Below, one piece after another: positions 51,594 through 61,115 of a stretch of DNA of 64,000 nt. Where the stretch lies: assembly GCF_002086735.1 (NCBI RefSeq), contig NZ_MVIJ01000010.1:1-64000 (forward strand). Direction: 5' to 3'. The translations under genes were made by a program, and so were the position numbers. Every line of letters starts with the position of its first letter. The first letter of the stretch is position 1. The notes beneath the pieces are model-generated. The model was given only the letters and a program-made list of their open reading frames with translations. It was not told where the DNA came from and ran no database searches. Origin of the DNA: Mycobacterium scrofulaceum (GTDB taxonomy: Bacteria > Actinomycetota > Actinomycetes > Mycobacteriales > Mycobacteriaceae).

Positions 51594-53081
51594 ATGGCGT
51601 CTCGTGGTGATACCGCGGTCGTGGTGCTCGCGGCCGGGCCGGGCACCCGGATGCGGTCGGACACCCCCAAGGTGCTGCACACGCTCGCCGGCCGCAGCAT
51701 GCTGTCCCATCTGCTGCACGCGATCACCAAGGTCGCGCCCCAACACCTCGTCGTCGTCCTCGGCCACGATCACCAGCGCATCGCGCCGCTGGTCTCCGAA
51801 TGGGCCCACGACCTGGGCCGCGGCATCGAGATCGCCCTGCAGGAACGGCCGCTGGGCACCGGGCACGCGGTCGGCTGCGGCCTGTCCGCGCTGCCCGAGG
51901 ATTACGCCGGGGTCGTGGTCGTCACCTCCGGGGATACGCCGCTGCTGGACCCCGACACGCTGGCCGACCTGATCGCGACGCACAACGCGGGATCGGCCGC
52001 CGCGACCGTGCTCACCACGACGCTCGGCGACCCCACCGGGTACGGCCGCATCCTGCGCACCCAGGACAACGAGGTCACCGCGATCGTGGAGCACGCCGAC
52101 GCGACGCCCTCGCAGCGCGAAATTTGCGAGGTCAACGCGGGGGTCTACGCCTTCGACGTCGCGGCGCTGCGCTCGGCACTGAGCCGGCTGAGCTCCAACA
52201 ACGCCCAGCAGGAGCTCTACCTGACCGACGTCATCTCCATCCTGCGCGGGGACGGGCGGGCCATCCACGCCCGGCACGTCGACGACAGCGCCCTGGTGGC
52301 CGGGGTGAACAACCGCGTCCAGCTGGCCCAACTGGGCGCCGAACTCAACCGCCGGATCGTCGCCGCCCACCAGATGGCCGGGGTGACCATCGTCGACCCG
52401 GCGACCACCTGGATCGACGTCGACGTCACGATCGGCCGCGACACCCTGATCCACCCCGGCACGCAGCTGCTGGGCCGGACCCGGCTCGGCGGCCATTGCG
52501 TCGTCGGACCGGACACCACGCTGACCGACGTCACCGTCGGCGACGGCGCATCGGTGGTGCGCACCCACGGCACGTCGTCGTCCATCGGCGCCGGCGCCAC
52601 CGTCGGCCCCTACACCTACCTGCGCCCCGGCACGGTCCTGGGCGACGACGGCAAGCTCGGGGCGTTCGTCGAGACCAAGAACTCCACGATCGGCACCGGC
52701 ACCAAGGTCCCGCACCTGACCTACGTCGGCGACGCCGACATCGGCGAACACAGCAACATCGGCGCGTCCAGCGTCTTCGTCAACTACGACGGCGCCAACA
52801 AGCGGCGCACCACGGTCGGGTCGCACGTGCGCACCGGGTCGGACACGATGTTCGTCGCGCCGGTGACGGTCGGCGACGGGGCGTACACCGGGGCGGGAAC
52901 CGTCGTCCGCGAGGACGTCCCGCCGGGCGCGCTGGCGGTCTCCGCGGGTCCGCAACGCAACGTCGAAGGCTGGGTGCAGCGCAAACGGCCGGGCAGCGCG
53001 GCCGCCGAAGCCGCCGAAAAGGCGGCCCGCAAACCAGCCGGCGACACCGAGCAGTCTTCCGAGCCCGACAAGACATCGTGA
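51594..53081 (+). CDS. glmU: Bifunctional UDP-GlcNAc pyrophosphorylase / glucosamine-1-phosphate acetyltransferase GlmU
   Basis: A 495-aa enzyme making UDP-N-acetylglucosamine for peptidoglycan and arabinogalactan linker. The N-terminal Rossmann-like domain has [18 protein letters not shown] and VTSGDTPLL. The C-terminal left-handed beta-helix (about 265-460) has many hexapeptide repeats. The variant PGTRM (Pro for Gly/Ala in the loop) and the 35-residue disordered, basic/acidic tail are normal for mycobacteria. ATG 51594 follows GAGGAGAG. Confidence 0.97.
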   Translation: MASRGDTAVVVLAAGPGTRMRSDTPKVLHTLAGRSMLSHLLHAITKVAPQHLVVVLGHDHQRIAPLVSEWAHDLGRGIEIALQERPLGTGHAVGCGLSALPEDYAGVVVVTSGDTPLLDPDTLADLIATHNAGSAAATVLTTTLGDPTGYGRILRTQDNEVTAIVEHADATPSQREICEVNAGVYAFDVAALRSALSRLSSNNAQQELYLTDVISILRGDGRAIHARHVDDSALVAGVNNRVQLAQLGAELNRRIVAAHQMAGVTIVDPATTWIDVDVTIGRDTLIHPGTQLLGRTRLGGHCVVGPDTTLTDVTVGDGASVVRTHGTSSSIGAGATVGPYTYLRPGTVLGDDGKLGAFVETKNSTIGTGTKVPHLTYVGDADIGEHSNIGASSVFVNYDGANKRRTTVGSHVRTGSDTMFVAPVTVGDGAYTGAGTVVREDVPPGALAVSAGPQRNVEGWVQRKRPGSAAAEAAEKAARKPAGDTEQSSEPDKTS

Positions 53082-53172
53082 CTTTGCTATCTGGTAACCC
53101 GCCGACACTTCCGTACCATTCGCTACGTACGATTGGACCTCCGATTTTGATTCGAACGGCGAGGGCAGTGCG

Positions 53173-54153
53173 TTGAGCCACGACTGGACCGACAACCGCA
53201 AAAACCTGATGCTCTTCTCCGGCCGTGCGCATCCGGAGCTGGCCGAACAGGTGGCAAAAGAACTCGACGTGCACGTCACCGCTCAGACGGCCCGGGACTT
53301 CGCCAACGGCGAGATCTTCGTGCGGTTCCACGAGTCGGTCCGCGGGTGCGACGCCTTCGTCCTGCAGTCGGCCCCGGCACCGGTGAACGACTGGCTGATG
53401 GAACAGCTGATCATGATCGACGCGCTCAAGCGCGGCAGCGCCAAGCGGATCACCGCGGTGATGCCGTTCTACCCCTACGCCCGGCAGGACAAGAAGCATC
53501 GCGGTCGCGAGCCCATCTCGGCGCGGCTGGTCGCCGACCTGCTCAAGACCGCGGGCGCCGACCGCATCGTGACCGTCGACCTGCACACCGACCAGATCCA
53601 GGGGTTCTTCGACGGGCCGGTCGACCACATGCGCGGGCAGAACCTGCTGACCGGCTACATCCGCGACAACTATCCCGACGGCAACATGGTGGTCGTCTCC
53701 CCCGACTCGGGCCGGGTACGCATCGCCGAGAAGTGGGCCGACGCGTTGGGCGGCGTTCCGCTCGCCTTCATCCACAAGACCCGCGACCCGCGGGTGCCCA
53801 ACCAGGTGGTGTCCAACCGCGTCGTCGGCGAGGTGCAGGGCAGGACGTGCGTGCTGATCGACGACATGATCGACACCGGCGGCACCATCGCCGGCGCGGT
53901 CAAGTTGCTGCGCGACGAGGGCGCCGGTGACGTGATCATCGCGGCCACCCACGGCGTGCTGTCCGACCCGGCCGCCGAGCGGCTGGCGGCGTGCGGCGCC
54001 CGCGAGGTGATCGTCACCAACACGCTGCCGATCGGCGAGGAGAAGCGTTTCCCGCAGCTCACGGTCCTATCCATCGCGCCGCTGCTGGCCAGCACCATTC
54101 GCGCCGTCTTCGAAAACGGCTCCGTCACAGGGCTGTTCGACGGGGACGCCTAG
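53173..54153 (+). CDS. prsA: Ribose-phosphate pyrophosphokinase (PRPP synthetase)
   Basis: A 326-aa enzyme forming phosphoribosyl pyrophosphate from ribose 5-phosphate and ATP, feeding nucleotide, His, Trp and decaprenyl-phosphoryl-arabinose synthesis. The PRPP-binding loop is DDMIDTGGTIAGA; RQDKKHRGREPISAR and DLHTDQIQGFF are conserved. Starts at TTG 53173; no ATG or GTG lies in frame nearby and the length equals the M. tuberculosis enzyme. Its stop is immediately followed by the arsC-like ATG. Confidence 0.96.
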   Translation: MSHDWTDNRKNLMLFSGRAHPELAEQVAKELDVHVTAQTARDFANGEIFVRFHESVRGCDAFVLQSAPAPVNDWLMEQLIMIDALKRGSAKRITAVMPFYPYARQDKKHRGREPISARLVADLLKTAGADRIVTVDLHTDQIQGFFDGPVDHMRGQNLLTGYIRDNYPDGNMVVVSPDSGRVRIAEKWADALGGVPLAFIHKTRDPRVPNQVVSNRVVGEVQGRTCVLIDDMIDTGGTIAGAVKLLRDEGAGDVIIAATHGVLSDPAAERLAACGAREVIVTNTLPIGEEKRFPQLTVLSIAPLLASTIRAVFENGSVTGLFDGDA

Positions 54154-54519
54154 ATGGCTAGAGCTTCTGGGGGTGCCGACGACGCCGTCATCTACCACAA
54201 CCCCCGGTGCAGCACCTCGCGCAAGACGCTGGATCTGTTGCGCGACAACGGTTTCGAGCCGACGATCGTCGAGTACCTGAAGGACCCGCCGTCGCGCGAC
54301 GAACTGGTGCGGATGATCCGCGATGCCGGGATCGACGTGCCCACCGCCGTGCGCAAGCGGGAATCGCTCTACGGCGAATTGGGTCTCGCCGACGCGACCG
54401 ACGACCAGCTGCTCGACGCCATGGCCGAACACCCCATCCTGATCGAGCGCCCGTTCGTCGCCACCCCGAAGGGCACCCGGCTGGCTCGGCCGGTCGAGAA
54501 GGTCCGCGAGATTCTGTGA
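54154..54519 (+). CDS. ArsC-family (glutaredoxin-dependent arsenate reductase-like) protein
   Basis: A 121-aa thioredoxin-fold protein. The active-site motif is YHNPRCSTSRKT with Cys19, and the conserved LxxRP region appears as IERPFVATPKGTRLARP. This matches the ArsC/Spx superfamily, on the arsenate reductase side, with glutaredoxin or another thiol as reductant. No arsR, arsB or acr3 gene is near, so a role in arsenic resistance is uncertain. It directly abuts prsA and overlaps lpqT by 4 nt, so it is embedded in that operon. I do not recall it between these genes in M. tuberculosis. Confidence 0.9.
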   Translation: MARASGGADDAVIYHNPRCSTSRKTLDLLRDNGFEPTIVEYLKDPPSRDELVRMIRDAGIDVPTAVRKRESLYGELGLADATDDQLLDAMAEHPILIERPFVATPKGTRLARPVEKVREIL

Positions 54520-55163
54520 GACGCGCGTGTGCGGCCGCGGCCATCGCGCTGGCACTGCCCGCGGCGGCATGTGGCCCGAAAACGCCTGACTACCAATCCA
54601 TCTGGTCGACGACATCGACGACCACGACCACCACCACGAGGGCGGCCAAGCCCGTCCCGCTGTCGCAGTACCTGCAGAACATCGGCGTGACCGGGGAGCA
54701 AGTTGCACCGGGCAACCTGCCCGACCTGACCGTGTCGATACCGACACCCCCGGGCTGGACGGTCGCGAGCAATCCGCACATCGCGAAGGAGACGCTGATG
54801 ATCTCCAAGGGCGGCAAGTATCCGACCGCCAGGCTCGTGGTGTTCAAGCTGCACGGTGATTTCGACCCGGCCCAGGTGATCCAGCACGGCAACGACGACG
54901 CCCAACTGTTCGAGGACTTCAAGCAATTGGACGCCTCGACGACGCCGTACAACGGCTTCCCCTCGTCGATGATCCAGGGCAGCTACGACCTGGACGGCAC
55001 CCGGCTGCACAGCTTCAACCGGATCGTCATCGCCACCGGCTCGCCGCCCGCCAAGCAGCGATACCTGGTGCAGCTCACCATCACCGGGCTGGCCAACCAG
55101 GCCGTCGAGCAGTCATCCGACATCGAGGCGATCATGCGGGGATTCGTCGTCGCGGCGAAGTAA
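54516..55163 (+). CDS. lpqT: Lipoprotein LpqT
   Basis: A 215-aa LpqN/LpqT-family lipoprotein. The signal peptide RRACAAAAIALALPAAAC ends with the lipid-acceptor cysteine (about residue 19). A Thr/Ser-rich linker (STTSTTTTTTT) follows, then a single globular domain (LPDLTVSIPTPPGWT...AIMRGFVVAAK). Such threonine runs are typical sites of O-mannosylation in mycobacteria. Function unknown. GTG 54516 overlaps the arsC-like stop (GTGA). Confidence 0.9.
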   Translation: MRRACAAAAIALALPAAACGPKTPDYQSIWSTTSTTTTTTTRAAKPVPLSQYLQNIGVTGEQVAPGNLPDLTVSIPTPPGWTVASNPHIAKETLMISKGGKYPTARLVVFKLHGDFDPAQVIQHGNDDAQLFEDFKQLDASTTPYNGFPSSMIQGSYDLDGTRLHSFNRIVIATGSPPAKQRYLVQLTITGLANQAVEQSSDIEAIMRGFVVAAK

Positions 55164-55180
55164 GTTCGACCGTCGGTCGG

Positions 55181-55238
55181 CGAGATTGCCGCTACGGTCG
55201 TGATTCCGGCCCGAACCACAGCCTTGGCGGCAATCTCG
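55181..55238. terminator. Inverted repeat between convergent lpqT and the LuxR-type gene
   Basis: CGAGATTGCCGC (55181-55192) and GCGGCAATCTCG (55227-55238) are exact complements separated by 34 nt with further partial pairing. The element is symmetric and lies between two convergent stop codons, so it probably ends both transcripts. Confidence 0.55.
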
Positions 55239-55244
55239 GCGCGG

Positions 55245-58200
55245 TCATGGACAGTACTGATCCTTGAAGAGCTCCACCCGCGACGAGATGCCCAGCTTGG
55301 CGTAGACGTGGGTCAGATGGGTCTGCACGGTGCGCGGTGAGATGAACAGTCGCGCGCCGATGTCCTTGTTGCCCAAGCCCTCCCGCACCAGTCGCACCAC
55401 ATCCTGCTCCATCGGGGTCAGCGATCCCCAGCCGCTGGCCGGGCGCTTGCGCTCGCCGCGGCCGCGCTGCGCGTAGGCGATCGCCTCCTCGGTGGACAGC
55501 GCCGCCCCTTCGACCCAGGCGTCGTCGAAGTCGTTTTCACCCAATGCTTTTCGAGCTTCAACGACTGCAGCCTCGTAGGCTGACTGATACATCGGGAAAC
55601 GCGGGTGCGTCATACGCCCGCGCAGCGCCTCTGCGGCGCCCATCAGACGCGCGGCATGCCGGTGATTGCCGTCGTCCACGGCAAGGCGGGCAAGGCACTC
55701 CAAAGCGTCATCCGTGTGCAGATAACCCTTAGTACGATCGGCGACCGTGAGGGCCTCGTGCGCATCTCGCTCCGCCTGGCCGGGCTCGCCTTGAGCCATC
55801 GCAATGTACGCACGAATCACCAAGGCGGGAACTCGTTGCCAACCCGGTGCGAATTCGAGATTCTCATCGGCCCACCGGCGGGCTGTGACTACGTCTCCGA
55901 TTGCCAAGGCCGCTTCGGCAATCGGGTTGGTGGATCGGGTGAACACCTCACGCAGTGCATTGGTGTGCTTCCAGGCCGTCTCGCAAAACCTGAATGCCGC
56001 AGGACCCTCGCCAGACGCCAAGGCGGCATCACCAAAAAGCGCGTACACCGTGTCCTCCGAAATACCACCCAGGGCCTCCGCGGCTATCCTTGCCGATTCC
56101 GCCGCTAAGCGGGCGGCAGTTCCTTGCCCTTGGCGAGCCAGCACCACGCCATGCACCAAGCATCCGTAAACCTTCATGACCACATCCCCCGCCTCGGCCG
56201 CCTCCGTAGCCAAGGATTGGGCAATGTCGGCGGCTTCGGCGAGATTTCCCAGCTGCATGAGTGCGATCACCAGCCAGGTGCGGCAGTTTCGTGAGTAGAA
56301 CGGGTCGCCAAGTGCGTCGGCGAGGTCGCGTCCCTCCTCAGCGGCCGCGCGAGTCGCGATCGGCTCGCCGCCCATGGCGCCGACCGTCGCATGGTGGCTC
56401 AAGATCTGGCACAGGGTCCACCGGTCGTCGGCGGCGCGGGCCAGCTCGGTTGCTTCGGCGATGTAAGGCTCGGCCACCTCGGGTTGGTAGACGACGCTGA
56501 GCCCGCATGCGATGAGCGCACGGCTGATCAATGCTGACTCGCCGAGCTGACGCGCGACGACCAGCGCGTCCTGCACCGCACTCAAGTCCGTCGGCAGGCC
56601 CATCCAGGCAGCGAGGAATTGGCGCTGAACCACCGCCGCGACCCACACCCCCGGCGCTACGGGCGAACTCCTCTCGTCCGTCAAAACAGCGTCGAGACCC
56701 GCGAGCGCTTCTCCGACACGGCCGCCCCGCAACCACAATGAGTGCAGCGCCAGAATGAGCCGCATCGCTGTTTCGGCATCCGAATTCTCGCGGCTCCAAT
56801 TGAAGGCGGCCCGCAGATTCTCGATTTCGATTTGCGCCCAATGCACGAGCGTCTCAACGCCGCTGAGCCCCTGCGCCTCTAACTCGAGGGCTCTTTTCAC
56901 GTAGTAGTCGCGGTGGCGAGTGCGAACCCGCTCAGGCTCACCGGAATCGCCGAGTTTTTCTTGCGCGTACTGGCGTACCGTCTCCAGCAGGCGGTATCGC
57001 ATTCCGTCAGCGGTGTCGTCGGAAACTACGAGAGACTTGCCGACCAGCAAGCTCAATTGGTCCAACAGCTGGTAGCTTTCGACGTCGCCGTCGGCTCCGA
57101 CGGCTTGGGCGGCATCCAAATCGAACCCGCCCGCGAAGGCCGCCAGCCGTCGAAACAACACTTGCTCTGGTTCGGTGAGCAGCGCATGGGACCAATCCAC
57201 CGAGGCACGCAACGTCTGCTGGCGACGCACCGCGGTGCGCGCACCACCGGTCAACAGGCGAAAACGATCATGCAGACTGTCGACGATCTGGCGCAGCGAC
57301 AGCGCCCGAACACGTGCCGCGGCAAGCTCGATTGCCAACGGCATGCCGTCCAGGCGCTCGCATATTTCCCGCACCACGGCTTTGTTATCTTCCGTCACGG
57401 CGAATTCGGGACGTGTGCGGCGGGCTCGGTCTGTGAACAACTCGATCGCCTCGTCGACGAGCGACAGCGACGGCACCCGCCAGCTCAGCTCGCCCGGCAC
57501 TCCGAGCGGCTCACGGCTGGTGGCCAAGATCGTCAACTGCGGACAGGCGCCGAGCAGCTCGATCGCCATCGCCCCGCACGCGTCGAGCAAATGCTCACAA
57601 TTGTCGAGCAGGAGCAACATGGTCTTGCCGCTGAAGAACCGCATCAGTAAGTCCATGGTGGAACGGCCCGGCTGATCGGGAAGCCCCAGAGTGCGCGCAA
57701 TGGTCACCGGTGCCACAACAGGATTCGTGACTGGAGCCAGGTCGATGTACCAAATCCCATCGGAGAACTCCGAGGCTGACTGAGAGCTGAGCTCAATGGC
57801 AAGTCGTGTCTTCCCCGCGCCGCCAGCGCCTGTCAGCGTCACCAGCCGGTTGGTTGCGACCAGTTGCCGCAATTCTTCCATCTGCTTTCGGCGCCCGACG
57901 AAGCTAGTCAACTGCGCCGGAAGGTTATGCGACACAGCGACTGTGTGCACCCGCAGGGGCGGGAACTCGTTGGCCAGGTCGGGATGGCACAGTTGGACGA
58001 CCCGTTCCGGGCGCGGCAGATCGCGCAACGGATAGCTGCCCAGGTCGGCCAGCCATACGCCGTCGGGCAGCCGATCCACCACCATCGCTTCGGTCGCGCC
58101 CGACAACACCGTCTGCCCTCCGTGCGCGAGGTCGCGTAGCCGCGCCGTCCGGTTGATGGTGGGGCCTGCGTAGTTGGCGTCGTCGCGCAACCGAATCTCG

Positions 58201-58538
58201 CCGGTGTGGATCCCGATGCGCAGCCTGATGGGCGCCAGCGGGGCGCGCTGCACAGCCAGAGCGCACGCCACCGCGTCCGACGCGCGGGCGAACGCGGCCA
58301 CGAAGCTGTCGCCCTCGCCCTGCTCGAGCGGGCGCACACCGTCGTGCGCGTCGACGGCGTCGTTCACCGTCTTGTTCAGCCGGGCCAGCGCAGCCGACAT
58401 CTGCTCAGCCTGGGTCTCCCAGAGCCGCGTGGAGCCCTCGACGTCGGCCAGCAGCAACGTAACCGTGCCCGTCGGCAGCAACTCGCTCACGCCCAACTCG
58501 TTCCAGTTCAGCGACGGCATCTCCGCGTGTTGGCTCAT
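55245..58538 (-). CDS. Adenylate cyclase-like / AAA-NTPase / LuxR fusion regulator
   Basis: A 1097-aa regulator. The N-terminal class III cyclase domain (about 20-190) has the metal-binding LLADVEGST, QGEGDSFVAAF and the transition-state pair in NRTARL. An NB-ARC/AAA domain (about 205-500) carries Walker A GAGGAGKT and Walker B MLLLLDNCEH. A TPR-like helical region (about 550-960) leads to a C-terminal LuxR helix-turn-helix (LTPMEQDVVRLVREGLGNKD). It belongs to the Rv0386/Rv1358/Rv2488c group. It probably links nucleotide signalling to transcription. ATG 58538 is chosen; in-frame starts up to 58574 exist. The divergent P450-SDR pair is an obvious candidate target. Confidence 0.9.
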   Translation of the reverse strand: MSQHAEMPSLNWNELGVSELLPTGTVTLLLADVEGSTRLWETQAEQMSAALARLNKTVNDAVDAHDGVRPLEQGEGDSFVAAFARASDAVACALAVQRAPLAPIRLRIGIHTGEIRLRDDANYAGPTINRTARLRDLAHGGQTVLSGATEAMVVDRLPDGVWLADLGSYPLRDLPRPERVVQLCHPDLANEFPPLRVHTVAVSHNLPAQLTSFVGRRKQMEELRQLVATNRLVTLTGAGGAGKTRLAIELSSQSASEFSDGIWYIDLAPVTNPVVAPVTIARTLGLPDQPGRSTMDLLMRFFSGKTMLLLLDNCEHLLDACGAMAIELLGACPQLTILATSREPLGVPGELSWRVPSLSLVDEAIELFTDRARRTRPEFAVTEDNKAVVREICERLDGMPLAIELAAARVRALSLRQIVDSLHDRFRLLTGGARTAVRRQQTLRASVDWSHALLTEPEQVLFRRLAAFAGGFDLDAAQAVGADGDVESYQLLDQLSLLVGKSLVVSDDTADGMRYRLLETVRQYAQEKLGDSGEPERVRTRHRDYYVKRALELEAQGLSGVETLVHWAQIEIENLRAAFNWSRENSDAETAMRLILALHSLWLRGGRVGEALAGLDAVLTDERSSPVAPGVWVAAVVQRQFLAAWMGLPTDLSAVQDALVVARQLGESALISRALIACGLSVVYQPEVAEPYIAEATELARAADDRWTLCQILSHHATVGAMGGEPIATRAAAEEGRDLADALGDPFYSRNCRTWLVIALMQLGNLAEAADIAQSLATEAAEAGDVVMKVYGCLVHGVVLARQGQGTAARLAAESARIAAEALGGISEDTVYALFGDAALASGEGPAAFRFCETAWKHTNALREVFTRSTNPIAEAALAIGDVVTARRWADENLEFAPGWQRVPALVIRAYIAMAQGEPGQAERDAHEALTVADRTKGYLHTDDALECLARLAVDDGNHRHAARLMGAAEALRGRMTHPRFPMYQSAYEAAVVEARKALGENDFDDAWVEGAALSTEEAIAYAQRGRGERKRPASGWGSLTPMEQDVVRLVREGLGNKDIGARLFISPRTVQTHLTHVYAKLGISSRVELFKDQYCP

Positions 58539-58711
58539 GTTAGCCACCATCGCGGGCACGGACCACGCAAACATCGGTCAGAGCGCGTAGATCTTCCCCG
58601 AACGCGGCGCCGGAACCTACGCGGTCGACCGCGCACATTTACGCGCTGCGGCGGATGGTCTTCCTCGCCCGCCCCTCGATAGTCGACTCAACGCCGACCG
58701 AGGAGGCCGCA

Positions 58712-59956
58712 ATGACAACCGTCCAGACCAGTGAATGCCCGAGCGTGTTCGACGCCGGGGTGCCCTTCTTCTCCTACGACCACCTCACCGATCCCGACGA
58801 GGCGCACCGCGCCATCGCCGCCGCCCGCGAGCAGTCCCCGATCGCCATGGGGCCGCGCGGGCCAGAGGCGCTGAGCTACGAACTAGTCCACCAGGTGCTG
58901 CGGGACCCTCGCTTCGTCACGGCCCACGGCCTCGGACTCGACCTGCAAGGCGTGACCTCCGGCCCATTGTGGGACAGGGCGACCGCCAACATCCTCGGAC
59001 TCGACGGTGCCCAGCACCACCGGCTGCGCCGGCTGGTGTCCAAGGCGTTCGCGCCGCGTGCTGCCGAGCGGCTGCGTTCGCTGATCGTCGAGGTGATCAA
59101 TGGATTGGTCGATCCGCTGACCGAGGCCGGGCACTGCGACGTCGTCCGCGACATCTCCCGCCGCTACCCCACCCCGATCATCTGCGCGCTGCTGGGTGCG
59201 CCGCCCGAGGACTGGCAGCTGTTCTCCGACTGGACCGACGACATCAAGAAGATCTTCGACTGGAACGTCGCCGAGGACGGCCCGGCGATCTTGGCGGCCT
59301 GGGACCAGCTCGACGCCTACCTCGAAGACCTGATCGCCCGCCGACGCGCATCACTGACCGACGACCTCGTCTCGGACCTCATTCGGGCCGAGGACCCGGC
59401 TTTTCCGGGCGACCGGCTCACCCACGACGAGCTACTCATGCTGTGCGGCACGCTGCTGGGAGCCGGCACCGACACCACCCGCAACCAGCTCGCGGCGGCG
59501 GTGCAGGCGCTCTGCGCGCACCCGGACCAATGGGCGTTGCTCGCCCGGCGTCCCGAGTTGGCGGCCAGCGCGGTTCACGAGCTGATGCGCTACTGGCCAA
59601 TCATTTTCGGCACCATCCGGCGGGCCGCTGAAGACGTCGAGCTGGCCGGGGTCCGCGTCCCCGCGGGCACGCTCGTGCTAGCCAACACCGCCGCGGCCAA
59701 CCGCGACCCGAGCGCCTACGACCGCCCGGACCACCTCGATATCACCCGCGAGGGCGCCGCGCCCATGCTCACCTTCGGCGGTGGCGTGCACTACTGTCTC
59801 GGCGCGCACCTGGCGCGCCTGGAACTGACAGAGGCGCTTCGGGTCATCACCCAACGCATGCCCAACCCCCGCGCAGCCGGCCCCGCGCAGTGGAGGGCCA
59901 TCACCGGCATCACCGGGCCCACCACCGTGCCGCTGGAGTTCGACACCGGGCACTGA
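58712..59956 (+). CDS. Cytochrome P450
   Basis: A 414-aa soluble bacterial P450. The I-helix is GAGTDTTRNQ (oxygen activation Thr), the ExxR motif is HELMRYW, and the haem loop FGGGVHYCLGAHLARLE supplies the thiolate cysteine. ATG 58712 follows AGGAGG. Substrate unknown; it is not a CYP51 or CYP121 type by motif. No ferredoxin gene is adjacent. It is divergent from the cyclase/LuxR regulator and 25 nt upstream of an SDR gene, which suggests a small oxidative pathway. Confidence 0.93.
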   Translation: MTTVQTSECPSVFDAGVPFFSYDHLTDPDEAHRAIAAAREQSPIAMGPRGPEALSYELVHQVLRDPRFVTAHGLGLDLQGVTSGPLWDRATANILGLDGAQHHRLRRLVSKAFAPRAAERLRSLIVEVINGLVDPLTEAGHCDVVRDISRRYPTPIICALLGAPPEDWQLFSDWTDDIKKIFDWNVAEDGPAILAAWDQLDAYLEDLIARRRASLTDDLVSDLIRAEDPAFPGDRLTHDELLMLCGTLLGAGTDTTRNQLAAAVQALCAHPDQWALLARRPELAASAVHELMRYWPIIFGTIRRAAEDVELAGVRVPAGTLVLANTAAANRDPSAYDRPDHLDITREGAAPMLTFGGGVHYCLGAHLARLELTEALRVITQRMPNPRAAGPAQWRAITGITGPTTVPLEFDTGH

Positions 59957-59981
59957 GCGAGCCCTATTAGGCTCACCATCC

Positions 59982-60863
59982 ATGACCAACTGGACCGCCG
60001 CAGACCTGCCGTCGTTCGCCGGGCGCACCGTCATCGTGACCGGCGCCAACAGCGGCCTGGGCGCGGTGACGGCCCGCGAGCTGGCGCGGTGCGGTGCCAC
60101 CCTGATCATGGCGGTCCGCGACGTCCGCAAGGGCGAGAAGGCCGCGCTGCAGATCCGGGGCTCGCACACCGGGCCGGTCGACGTGCGCCCGCTCGACCTG
60201 CAGAATCTGTCGTCGGTGCGCGAGTTCGCCGACGGGGTCGACGAGGTCGACGTGCTGGTCAACAACGCGGGCATCATGGCCGCCCCGTACGCGAAGACGA
60301 TCGACGGCTTCGAGAGCCAGATCGGCACCAACCACCTCGGGCACTTCGCGCTCACCAACCTGTTGCTGCCCAAGCTCACCGACCGGGTGGTCACCGTGTC
60401 GTCGATGGCGCACTGGGCGGGCCGGATCAGCCTCGACGACCTGAACTGGGAGCGGCGGCGCTACTCGCCGTGGCTGGCCTACAGCCAGTCGAAGCTTGCC
60501 AACCTGCTGTTCACCAGCGAGCTGCAACGACGCCTGGATGCGGCCGGCTCCCCCCTGCGCGCCCTGGCCGCCCACCCCGGCTACTCGCACACCAACCTGC
60601 AGGGCGCCTCCGGCCGTAAGCTGGGCGACGCGATGATGTCGGCGGTCACCCGGGTGGTGGCCACCGACGCCGACTTCGGTGCCCGGCAAACGCTGTACGC
60701 GGCGTCGCGGGACCTGCCGGGCGACTCGTTCGTCGGGCCGCGGTTCGGGCAGACCGGCCGCAGCCAACCCGTGAGGCGCAGCCGGCGGGCGCGCGACCCG
60801 CAGATGGCCGCCGCGCTGTGGGAGCTGTCCGAGCGGCTCACCGGCACCAAATTTCCCCTCTGA
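59982..60863 (+). CDS. Short-chain dehydrogenase/reductase
   Basis: A 293-aa classical SDR related to retinol-dehydrogenase/WWOX-like oxidoreductases. The nucleotide-binding TGANSGLG (20-27), NNAG, catalytic Ser in VTVSSMAHWAG and the YSQSK (YxxxK) active site are intact. NADPH preference is suggested by the basic VRDVRKG after beta-2. TAGGCT lies 8 nt before the ATG, so the message may be leaderless. It follows the P450 by 25 nt. Its last codons are duplicated 115 nt downstream. Confidence 0.93.
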   Translation: MTNWTAADLPSFAGRTVIVTGANSGLGAVTARELARCGATLIMAVRDVRKGEKAALQIRGSHTGPVDVRPLDLQNLSSVREFADGVDEVDVLVNNAGIMAAPYAKTIDGFESQIGTNHLGHFALTNLLLPKLTDRVVTVSSMAHWAGRISLDDLNWERRRYSPWLAYSQSKLANLLFTSELQRRLDAAGSPLRALAAHPGYSHTNLQGASGRKLGDAMMSAVTRVVATDADFGARQTLYAASRDLPGDSFVGPRFGQTGRSQPVRRSRRARDPQMAAALWELSERLTGTKFPL

Positions 60864-60989
60864 GGTGCGCATGCAGCCGCCGGTGCTGCACCCAACGCCC
60901 GCCGGGCCGGGCACCCGCCGCCGAGCGCCCGGCCAGGCGGGCACGCGGGCACCGGGGGGCACCAAATTTCCCCTCTGAGGTGCGCATGC
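60843..60989. repeat. 32-nt exact direct repeat spanning the SDR stop codon
   Basis: The 32-nt segments at 60843-60874 and 60958-60989 are identical, and both contain GGCACCAAATTTCCCCTCTG. The first copy encodes the SDR C-terminus (GTKFPL-stop); the second lies in the spacer, just before the rplY promoter region. The 83 nt between are very GC-rich. This looks like a recent duplication. Confidence 0.9.
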
Positions 60990-61115
60990 GCTAACCTGAC
61001 GGGCGTCACGGCGAGGGTGGCTGGCCAGCCAGCACCGTTATCGACGGAGACCGACGAACTGTCGCGATCCTTGCCGTGCCCCACACTCAGGCACTGAGCA
61101 CACAGGAGCGACACG

